DNA from: Marinagarivorans sp.
Lineage (GTDB): Bacteria > Pseudomonadota > Gammaproteobacteria > Pseudomonadales > Cellvibrionaceae
DNA length: 64,000 nt
Direction of reading: 5' to 3'
Assembly: GCA_028281865.1 (NCBI GenBank)
Contig: JANQJB010000036.1
Span: 17,351 to 81,350 of the forward strand
Part shown: positions 52,831-60,093 of the stretch, piece after piece
How the letters are laid out: the number at the start of each line of letters is the position of its first letter
How positions within the stretch are numbered: position 1 is the stretch's first letter
Program-made: the position numbers and the translations under genes
The notes under the pieces: generated by a model
What the model saw: only the letters and a program-made list of their open reading frames with translations
What the model was told of the DNA's origin: nothing
The model's database searches: none

Positions 52831-55800
52831 TTAACTAGCAAAAGCAAGCAGTAATATCATACAAGCCAGCACACCGAGAAATAATAAACCTGGATGCAAT
52901 AGCTGTATTGATAGTGGTATTGAATTACTATTTTTTCCTTTCACTGATTCAAGTGAACGTGTTAAATAGAAATAAGGGGAGGCTAGGCTTTTATATTTTA
53001 TAAATAAAAGTTCCCATGTGCGACCAAGTCGAGCATAAGTCATATCGGTAAACGCCGCCCAGTATTTACTAAATGTCTTCTCGACGTCAAACGACGAAGT
53101 ATTAAATAAAAATGAATTTTTAAATAAATCGTTGCGGCCAAATAAGTAAATGACTGCGCCGAGCATTACTGGCCAAAGCGAATTCCATATACTGCCAGAA
53201 TAAAAAGTAGCAGCAATAAAGGGCTGTGATTGTGGCAGCCAGAAAACCATCCCTATAACTGTAAAGACCAAAACGCCGTAGGCTAACAATCCAGAATTCG
53301 TTAGAGCTGGATTGGGTGAAGGGCTTTTATTCGTTCGCCATAGCAGATCTAAAAAACGTAGCATTAGCAAAGTTGTACCGATGGCAGATATTGGAAGTAC
53401 CTGAGTAAACCAGGGCAAGTTTTCCAACGATGTTTTTAACGCTGTTTTCGCTATAGCGCCGCTTGTAAAAGGTAAGCCGACCATTGCTACGGCCGGAATT
53501 ATCAGCAGAGCCAGTACAAGCCGGCGTTTATTTGAATTATCTGCTCCGAGTAAAGGCGCAACACCGACACCTAAAAACAATGCTGCTTTGGCAAGTCCAT
53601 GATGGACTGCGTAGATTAACAGAGCAGATGAGAGCACTATCCACATTGAAGGTGCGATAAGCCCGGCACCCACACCTGCGGCAAGAATGCCCATCTGGCT
53701 GATAGTCGAATAGGCCAGCAAAGCCTTGGGGTTTTGTTGCATTAAACCGATAACGACAGCCAAAAATGTGCCGCAAAGCCCAAGGAAAATTAAACCACCA
53801 CCAATATCGAGCAGTGTCGCTTCACCCAGCGGTAAAAAGCGCCACCAGCCAATCAAGCCTGCTTTTACCATAAGGCCGCTCAGTAACGCGCTGGCAGGAA
53901 CTGGAGCAACCGGATGAGCACGCGGCAACCAAAAATGCACGCCCAGCAAGCCCGCTTTAATACCAAACCCAATAACAAGTAACCAGGAAACCCAAATTGG
54001 CTGTGTCTTTTTATTAATGTCCGCAAAGCTTTCGGCGCTGCCATCAAGGGCCACGCCGACGATCGCTGCAAACAACAGCAATTCACCGACTATTACCCAC
54101 TGAATATATAATCTTCCAGCTTTCAAGCTATCTGCCGAGCCACTGTGTATCACCAAACCGTAAGCAGACAAACTCATCAATGTGAAAAAGGCAATAAAAC
54201 CGAGAATTTCTTGCGACAGAATCAGGCCAAAGCTTCCTGTCATACAAAGCAGAAAGAATAGGCTGTAGCGTGCAGGATTTTTATCATTTTTTAGATAATC
54301 TGCGCTGTAGAAGCTGGCAATTAACCACAAGGTACTTGCCAAAAGCAGCAATACCCGAGAGTTTTCGTCCAAACCAAAAGTGCTGAAAAAGAACAGCCCC
54401 GGAAGTGCACTTGACTCATATACACCCATTGTAGCAACCACGATTGCGGGTAATACAGCCAGAGGAACCGCACGTTTGACTAACTTTCGGCATCGGGGAG
54501 CTGCCAGGCAAAGCGAGAACAGTAGTGGCGTGAGCACGGTAGCTAAAATCAGCGGCGAAGCCGAGGCAACTTGAACGGCGGAGCGGGTCCACTCCTGTCC
54601 GTACTCTTTGGCTGCGATAAGTTTGGCCCAACTTAGTGGGCTGACTTCGGAACTGGCAAACACCCCTACAGCGACAGCGAGCATTGCGGTAATCGCAGGG
54701 GGAATAATCAACATCCATGGCGCTTCAAAGCGCCCAGTTTTTGCCGGCCATGCAGGATTTGGTTCTTTAAACCAAGCCACATGTAAAATCGGCAAAAAGT
54801 AGATGGCATTGAGCAAGCTGCTGCCTGCCAGAACCACTAGAACCCAGTAGGCTTGCACTTCGAGTGCGCCAGTGGCCAAGTACCATTTGGATACAAAACC
54901 AGCAACGGGCGGAATTCCAATCATACCGAGAGCAGCAATTGTAAACGCTGCCATTGTGATCGGCATTTTCTTACCAATGCCGTTCATTTCACTCACTTTT
55001 AGTACGCCGAGCGTTTCCGCGAAGTTTCCTGCGCAGAAAAACAAGGTTATTTTCATTATTCCCTGATGAACAAGGTGCACCATGCCTCCGATGGTCGCAA
55101 TTGGTCCTGCGATCGCGGTACCCAGCGCAATATAAGACACTTGGCTGACGGTCGAAAATGCCAATCTTTTCTTAAGGTCATCCTGAAACACGGCGCGTAC
55201 CGAACCGTAAATAATTGTTGCTGCGGCGAAGAGAGCGAGTACCGGCGTGAGCCCGAGATCTCTAGCGAACTCAATTCCATACACGTCATAAACCACACGA
55301 ATAATTCCGAACGCTCCAGCCTTTACCACTGCTACGGCATGCAATAAAGCACTTACCGGTGCGGGAGCGGCCATTGCGGTGGGCAGCCAGCCGTGGAGTG
55401 GCACAAGTGCAGCTTTTACACCGAGGCCGGTCATCAGCAAAATGAAAATGATAATTAAGTGATTCGGGTCGAGGCCGGGCAAACTCGAAAGAATACCTGT
55501 GGCAGTGAAGTCAAGCGGTCCAGCTAATGCCTTAAGCCAGACGACACCTGCAAGCAATAGGGCGCCGCCTAGCATCGTGTAACCGAGGTATATTTTGCCT
55601 GCTCGAAGTGATGCGGCGTTGCCTTTATGAACAACTAGTGGATAGGTTGTCAGCGTCAGCAATTCATAAAAGATCAAAAAGGTAATGAGATTTCCGGCCA
55701 GAGCAATGCCAACGGTAGCGCCGACGCACAAGCTGAAAAAACCAAAAAAGCGACTGCGGTGTTGAGTATTTCCGAGATAGCCAATGGCATAAATGGTAGT

Positions 55801-56082
55801 CAGCAACCATAAAAAACCGGACAAGCTAACGAAGAGTAGGGAGAGCGCATCTGCGTGCAGAACAAGATCCATCCCCGGCAAAAGCGGCAGGCGTGTTTCG
55901 AAAATTTCACCTTGATGGACACCGCGGATTAGCAAAACAATTAATGCCAGGCATAGTATATTGCCACCAATATTTAATATTCGTCTTAATTGGACACGAT
56001 GATCGCCAATGCAAAATATCGCAACGCCCGGAAGGATGGCGCTCAAAACAATTAGTAAAGGCAGAAGTTGATTGATGCTCAT
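52831..56082 (-). CDS. Tandem proton-antiporter membrane protein of Mrp-like complex
   Basis: A 1083-residue protein with two complete NuoL/M/N-like antiporter modules and over 25 membrane helices. Module 1 (about 1-480) keeps the TM5 glutamate (FYELLTL) and both lysines (GVKAALVPLHGWLP, VVKAGAF). Module 2 (about 560-930) keeps the lysine motifs (GIKAGLLGVHFWLP, MVKAGL) but has FFTLMSL, so the glutamate position is Thr. It ends with an extended C-terminal region and one last helix. Its ATG overlaps the mnhD stop by 4 nt (ATGA). MrpA normally has one antiporter module, so this may take the place of MrpA. Substrate Na+/H+ is inferred. Confidence 0.85.
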   Translation of the reverse strand: MSINQLLPLLIVLSAILPGVAIFCIGDHRVQLRRILNIGGNILCLALIVLLIRGVHQGEIFETRLPLLPGMDLVLHADALSLLFVSLSGFLWLLTTIYAIGYLGNTQHRSRFFGFFSLCVGATVGIALAGNLITFLIFYELLTLTTYPLVVHKGNAASLRAGKIYLGYTMLGGALLLAGVVWLKALAGPLDFTATGILSSLPGLDPNHLIIIFILLMTGLGVKAALVPLHGWLPTAMAAPAPVSALLHAVAVVKAGAFGIIRVVYDVYGIEFARDLGLTPVLALFAAATIIYGSVRAVFQDDLKKRLAFSTVSQVSYIALGTAIAGPIATIGGMVHLVHQGIMKITLFFCAGNFAETLGVLKVSEMNGIGKKMPITMAAFTIAALGMIGIPPVAGFVSKWYLATGALEVQAYWVLVVLAGSSLLNAIYFLPILHVAWFKEPNPAWPAKTGRFEAPWMLIIPPAITAMLAVAVGVFASSEVSPLSWAKLIAAKEYGQEWTRSAVQVASASPLILATVLTPLLFSLCLAAPRCRKLVKRAVPLAVLPAIVVATMGVYESSALPGLFFFSTFGLDENSRVLLLLASTLWLIASFYSADYLKNDKNPARYSLFFLLCMTGSFGLILSQEILGFIAFFTLMSLSAYGLVIHSGSADSLKAGRLYIQWVIVGELLLFAAIVGVALDGSAESFADINKKTQPIWVSWLLVIGFGIKAGLLGVHFWLPRAHPVAPVPASALLSGLMVKAGLIGWWRFLPLGEATLLDIGGGLIFLGLCGTFLAVVIGLMQQNPKALLAYSTISQMGILAAGVGAGLIAPSMWIVLSSALLIYAVHHGLAKAALFLGVGVAPLLGADNSNKRRLVLALLIIPAVAMVGLPFTSGAIAKTALKTSLENLPWFTQVLPISAIGTTLLMLRFLDLLWRTNKSPSPNPALTNSGLLAYGVLVFTVIGMVFWLPQSQPFIAATFYSGSIWNSLWPVMLGAVIYLFGRNDLFKNSFLFNTSSFDVEKTFSKYWAAFTDMTYARLGRTWELLFIKYKSLASPYFYLTRSLESVKGKNSNSIPLSIQLLHPGLLFLGVLACMILLLAFAS

Positions 56083-57599
56083 GGCAAAGGCTCGGTGCCG
56101 GCAAGAAAGCCAATTAAATTAATGTCCATATAGCTCAACAGCCATTCGGCATTAAACCCCAACGCTACTGTCGCAATGGCTAGCATAAATCCACATGCCA
56201 TCATGGTTTGAGGTATTGGGTGGGTAGGCCCCCCCGACGAACTCTGCTCACCCTGGCGCGCAGTAAAGGCCAAAATTAGCACGCGGAAAATGTAGATCGC
56301 AGAAAATAGCCCACCGCACAGGATGACAGCGATCCACCACCATTGGCCACTGTCGATTGCAGAATTGAGTAATAACCACTTGGCGATGAAACCTCCAGTG
56401 GGCGGCAGCCCAATGAGGCTAGCTCCCGCTATAGCAAAGGTGAACACACTAATTGGCTGGTGGCTAACAACGCCTCTCAATCGATCGATATCATCGTAAC
56501 CGCAAGCAAGCTGAATACTCCCTGCAGCCATAAACATCGCGGCTTTGGCGAAAGCATGGGCAACAATAAGGTAGGCAACCGCTGCCAGTGCTGCAGAGCC
56601 AGCGGAAGGTCCATACGCTGCTGTAAGCGGGAAGAGCAAAAACAAATAACCCAGTTGCGCAACCGTGGAGTATGCGACCAGTAGTTTGAGACGTTTTGCG
56701 CGGCACGCTGCAAAGCAACCCCAAAAAATTGCGCAGGCACCAAAAAAACCAAGTAAATTGAGGGCATCTGCAGATGCAGCTGGTGAGCAAACATCCAACC
56801 AAAAACGTGCAAGAACATAAAAAGATGCTTTTACCACGAGCGCAGATAATGCAGCGCTCACCGGTGCAGGCGCTCCAGCGTGGGCGGGGGGCAGCCAAAA
56901 ATGAAGTGGGAGCAGGGCCGTTTTCAGTAGCAACCCGACTGAGATTAGTGCCAGAGCCGCCCAAGTGATTGGTGTGCCTTGAACCGTTTGGCTAAGCAGA
57001 GCCAAATCCAAAGTACCGTAAGCGCGATAAAGCAAAGCCACTCCCATTAGGTAGCACAGCGAGCCAAGAAGGCCGACAAGTGCGTAGCGTAATGCAGCGG
57101 TAATTGCTGAAACGTTGCCCGCGAGCGCTACAAGCGCAACGGAGGAAAGGCCAATTATCTCAAGAGCTACATAGAGATTAAATGCGTCACCCGAGAGAAA
57201 AGCTGCGTTAAGCCCGGCGACCAATAGCCACCAGAGTGGCCAAAAACGTGAAGTTTGTTGAGGTGTTTTGAAGTACGCTGCGCTATACGTCGTTACACAT
57301 AAGACAACGATCGTCGTAGCAAACAACAGAATAACCGAGAAGCCATCGAGCACGAGGTCTATGCCGAGAGGAGCGCCCCAGCCTCCCAGTTCGTATCGCC
57401 AAACACTGCCCGAATCGCGCAGGCTCGACAATACTTGCATGACCACCAAAGTATGTATCGACGCAAACAATATGCTGAATCTTGCGCTCCAGCGCGAGTT
57501 GCTTACCAGCAAACAAAAGACTGCTGCTAACAAAGGAAGCCCAATAACCAAGGGCAAGAAGTGTTGAGCTGATGTCATGACAATCCCTGGTGCGCCCAT
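56079..57599 (-). CDS. mnhD: Na+/H+ antiporter subunit D (Mrp/Mnh)
   Basis: A 506-residue NuoN/MrpD-like antiporter subunit with about 14 helices. Conserved TM5 Glu (YVALEIIGLSS) and Lys in LLLKTALLPLHFWLPPAHAGAP are present. The chosen ATG at 57599 shares one base with the mnhC stop (TAATG); an upstream extension inside mnhC is a shadow. Ends with ATGA overlap into the tandem antiporter gene. Forms the membrane ion channel part of the Mrp complex. Confidence 0.9.
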   Translation of the reverse strand: MGAPGIVMTSAQHFLPLVIGLPLLAAVFCLLVSNSRWSARFSILFASIHTLVVMQVLSSLRDSGSVWRYELGGWGAPLGIDLVLDGFSVILLFATTIVVLCVTTYSAAYFKTPQQTSRFWPLWWLLVAGLNAAFLSGDAFNLYVALEIIGLSSVALVALAGNVSAITAALRYALVGLLGSLCYLMGVALLYRAYGTLDLALLSQTVQGTPITWAALALISVGLLLKTALLPLHFWLPPAHAGAPAPVSAALSALVVKASFYVLARFWLDVCSPAASADALNLLGFFGACAIFWGCFAACRAKRLKLLVAYSTVAQLGYLFLLFPLTAAYGPSAGSAALAAVAYLIVAHAFAKAAMFMAAGSIQLACGYDDIDRLRGVVSHQPISVFTFAIAGASLIGLPPTGGFIAKWLLLNSAIDSGQWWWIAVILCGGLFSAIYIFRVLILAFTARQGEQSSSGGPTHPIPQTMMACGFMLAIATVALGFNAEWLLSYMDINLIGFLAGTEPLP

Positions 57600-57892
57600 T
57601 ACTTCGATTCTCCCTGCTGTGTGATTTGTCTGCAATGTATGTTGACCGTCAGCCAGAGGCACAGTGCCGTTCCAGCGACGGCAACTACAATTCCGGTCAA
57701 CACCATCGCGTGTGGCACAGGGTCTACCACACCTTCATGCTTGGCTGTTGCAAGTAGTACAAGAAATACGCCAATACCGCTTATATTAATAGCTATTAGC
57801 TTGCGTAAGATATGAGCAACAAACAACACGCCGTAAAGGCCAAGCGCAAACAATCCAATTCCGGTGGTGCAATAGATCAGGTCTTGGCTCAT
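57599..57892 (-). CDS. mnhC: Na+/H+ antiporter subunit C (NuoK-like)
   Basis: A 97-residue, three-helix NuoK/MrpC-like protein (LIYCTTGIGLFALGLYG, LIAINISGIGVFLVLLA, AMVLTGIVVAVAGTALCLWL). The length and helix pattern are typical. Start overlaps the mnhB stop by 4 nt (ATGA) and its own stop shares a base with mnhD, indicating translational coupling along the operon. Confidence 0.92.
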   Translation of the reverse strand: MSQDLIYCTTGIGLFALGLYGVLFVAHILRKLIAINISGIGVFLVLLATAKHEGVVDPVPHAMVLTGIVVAVAGTALCLWLTVNIHCRQITQQGESK

Positions 57893-58653
57893 GACTTGTC
57901 TAGCCCTTCCGTTTGCGTGTCTTGCGGCTTTACTTGTTTATTGGCCATATTAAGCAACTGATCGACAAGCAGTATCAGCACAAAAGCAATTGATAAAGTC
58001 GCTGCCACTTCAATGATAAGAATGAGTGCTCCTGCGTAATCCGCTGGGTAATTTAACGCTCTTCCGGTAGCCGGTATCACCGTAGCTGCGACAATAACAA
58101 ATACTGCCAACCCCAGCGCCATAAAGGCTCGTGCTGACAAGCGCAAATAATTCAGCTGCCAGCGCTTTACTAATAGCAGAGCGACGCCCGCGCCGGCCAA
58201 CACTGCGCCGGCCTGAAAGGCACCGCCTGGGGCATAGGCTCCGGTCCAAAGAAGGTAGGCGCTCAAAATTACCGATAGTGGGATTACACAGCGAATTAAA
58301 CCTATGAGGACGGGATGCGTTGGCACCCGCGAATTGGCTGCAGTGAGTGAGGTGTTTCTTGATGATTCGGGCATCATTGCCACGGCAACAATAAGCAGAA
58401 CAGCAATCTCAAGCAGCGTGTCGTAGCTGCGAAAATTGAGCAGAACTGCAGTAACCGGATTTTCAACTCCACTGAGTGAGATGCTGTCCAATGCAGTCTG
58501 AGCTAATTCAGGAGCTGCTTTTTCTGCACTAATCACACTTAATACAAGCATGCTACCCAGCAGTCCGATTGTTACCGCAGAAAGCCCTTTGATTAGTCGA
58601 GATGTCCTAGTGGTTTTCTTGGCGTTTTCCTCGAACTCTAATTTATTGAACAT
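57889..58653 (-). CDS. mnhB: Na+/H+ antiporter subunit B with MbhE-like N-terminal part
   Basis: A 254-residue membrane protein. The N-terminal half carries a FRSYDTLLEIAVLL motif like MbhE, and the C-terminal half is the classical MnhB domain (LSAYLLWTGAYAPGGAFQAGAVLAG begins near 140). In the Mbh hydrogenase operons these are separate genes; here they are fused. Overlaps the DUF4040 gene by 11 nt. Confidence 0.9.
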   Translation of the reverse strand: MFNKLEFEENAKKTTRTSRLIKGLSAVTIGLLGSMLVLSVISAEKAAPELAQTALDSISLSGVENPVTAVLLNFRSYDTLLEIAVLLIVAVAMMPESSRNTSLTAANSRVPTHPVLIGLIRCVIPLSVILSAYLLWTGAYAPGGAFQAGAVLAGAGVALLLVKRWQLNYLRLSARAFMALGLAVFVIVAATVIPATGRALNYPADYAGALILIIEVAATLSIAFVLILLVDQLLNMANKQVKPQDTQTEGLDKS

Positions 58654-58942
58654 TCTGTGCCTGCCCAGGAGTGGATTGCTCAGAAGTAGAGGGGTTGGGT
58701 GCAGATTGCTCTTTTATTTTGTGCCACGCCGCAAGCAGCAGAGCACCCGTTAAACCAGCGCCAATGGCGGCTTCCGCAATCGCAACATCCCATGCATCAA
58801 GCCGCGCCCATGCTATTGTTACAAGCAAGCCCAGGCTGATGTAAAGCACAATGGCTAAAAAGAGATCACGCGAAAATAATGACAAAAAAGCGAGCAATAA
58901 AACACCGCAGCCCAAAATAATGTCAATGGTTAAACTAAGCAT
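58643..58942 (-). CDS. DUF4040/MbhD-like Mrp subunit
   Basis: About 99 residues with three helices (IDIILGCGVLLLAFLSL, LFLAIVLYISLGLLVTIAW, AIAEAAIGAGLTGALLLAAW). The EAAIGAG motif is characteristic of DUF4040/MbhD, equivalent to the C-terminal part of standard MrpA. Its stand-alone form is usual in Mbh-type and archaeal Mrp operons. ATG at 58942 has GAGGA 8 nt upstream and is preferred to ATG at 58957. Overlaps the end of mnhG. Confidence 0.85.
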   Translation of the reverse strand: MLSLTIDIILGCGVLLLAFLSLFSRDLFLAIVLYISLGLLVTIAWARLDAWDVAIAEAAIGAGLTGALLLAAWHKIKEQSAPNPSTSEQSTPGQAQNVQ

Positions 58943-59273
58943 TACTTGAGTCCTCATTTGTTTGAGGCGGTAACTTGCGAGCCCGCGAGTTTGAGATAGA
59001 GAGCTGGTAGTTCGCGACCAAGAAGCTCGACACGGCTCCCGCCAGCATTACCAATATCCACGTGATAAGCATTTGAATACCGTCGACAAAATGTGTGACC
59101 TGCGGAACTAAGCCAATCGTGATGAGGCCCAGACCTAAGTTATCCGCTTTGGTTAATGCGTGCAGGCGGCTAAACACATCGGGAAAACGGAGCAATCCTG
59201 CCGTTCCCGCAAAAAAGAAAAATATGCCCGCTGTAGTGCAGATAACGGTGAATATATCTAACATATTTATCAT
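58935..59273 (-). CDS. mnhG: Na+/H+ antiporter subunit G
   Basis: A 112-residue MnhG: three helices with the LLRFPDVFSRLHALTKADNLG motif of the family (about 27-47). The start codon overlaps the mnhF stop (ATGA). A second ATG nine bases on could serve as alternative start. Confidence 0.93.
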   Translation of the reverse strand: MINMLDIFTVICTTAGIFFFFAGTAGLLRFPDVFSRLHALTKADNLGLGLITIGLVPQVTHFVDGIQMLITWILVMLAGAVSSFLVANYQLSISNSRARKLPPQTNEDSSNA

Positions 59274-59524
59274 TTACTCCCTGTGAGTTTAACGAAGGCA
59301 ATAAGGGTTAAAGGCGCAAGTAGTGCGAGAACGAGAGCCACATTCAGAAGTGCCTCCTCATTTTGCACCGCCGCAAGTAGCATCAGAATTGCAACGCCAG
59401 CAGTACCGAATAACTGCGCAGCGAGCATCCGGTCTGCTGATGTTGGTCCACCGATAACTCGCCAAAGCCCTATCAGTAAAATTATTAGAAGCACTGCGGT
59501 GATAAAGGTGAGATAAGTTGCCAT
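59270..59524 (-). CDS. mnhF: Na+/H+ antiporter subunit F
   Basis: An 84-residue, three-helix MnhF with the WRVIGGPTSADRMLA motif (about 21-35). Its ATG shares one base with the mnhE stop (TGATG), so translation is probably coupled. Confidence 0.93.
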   Translation of the reverse strand: MATYLTFITAVLLIILLIGLWRVIGGPTSADRMLAAQLFGTAGVAILMLLAAVQNEEALLNVALVLALLAPLTLIAFVKLTGSK

Positions 59525-60093
59525 CAGTGACCCTCATCAATAGTTTGTCGGTTCGTTTCTAGCGCTTTTTCGTACGGTAGACCGAATAAGCGTGCAATTT
59601 CTCTTTCACAGTCTGTGATAGCAGCTTTGTTATCGAGGGTAATATCCAAGGCGTGAATAAGTATTTGATCTTCCTGCCAGCGGGCGCTTACGGTCCCGGG
59701 CAAAAGGCTTATTAGATGGACAAAGAAAAGGCGAGCATTGCCAGCGGGGAGCCGAGTTTTATATTGAATAAATCCGGTTTGCGCACGTTTATTGGGATGA
59801 ATTGCGAGTAAAGCGCAGGTCACACCACCGCGAAGCGATTGCCAAAAAAAATAAGGAATAAAGCGAAAAACTGCCATGACGCTTACGCTTTGCCCAGTGT
59901 TCTTATTGCTAGATACCGATACTGAAAGCGCGCACCAAGTCGCAATAGGCACGGCAATAATACCGACGACCCAAGATCCAATCTCGCCTTTGGTTAAAAT
60001 CAACCACAATATTGCAAAGACAGCGCTTAAGGCGACCCAGGCGCGCGCGCCTGGTCCAACGCTATTATTATCAGGTGCTGCTGCCGTTTTCAT
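59524..60093 (-). CDS. mnhE: Na+/H+ antiporter subunit E
   Basis: A 189-residue MnhE. Two N-terminal helices, then RFIPYFFWQSLRGGVTCALL and SLLPGTVSARWQEDQILIHALD, which are family signatures. The ATG at 60093 shares its A with the last base of the ATPase stop (TAATG); a 40-residue upstream extension overlaps the ATPase and is rejected. First Mrp gene of the operon. Confidence 0.92.
   Translation of the reverse strand: MKTAAAPDNNSVGPGARAWVALSAVFAILWLILTKGEIGSWVVGIIAVPIATWCALSVSVSSNKNTGQSVSVMAVFRFIPYFFWQSLRGGVTCALLAIHPNKRAQTGFIQYKTRLPAGNARLFFVHLISLLPGTVSARWQEDQILIHALDITLDNKAAITDCEREIARLFGLPYEKALETNRQTIDEGH

Noticed and set aside
57600..57662. 21-residue N-terminal extension of mnhD
   Set aside because: It lies inside mnhC; the ATG sharing a base with the mnhC stop gives the normal subunit D start.
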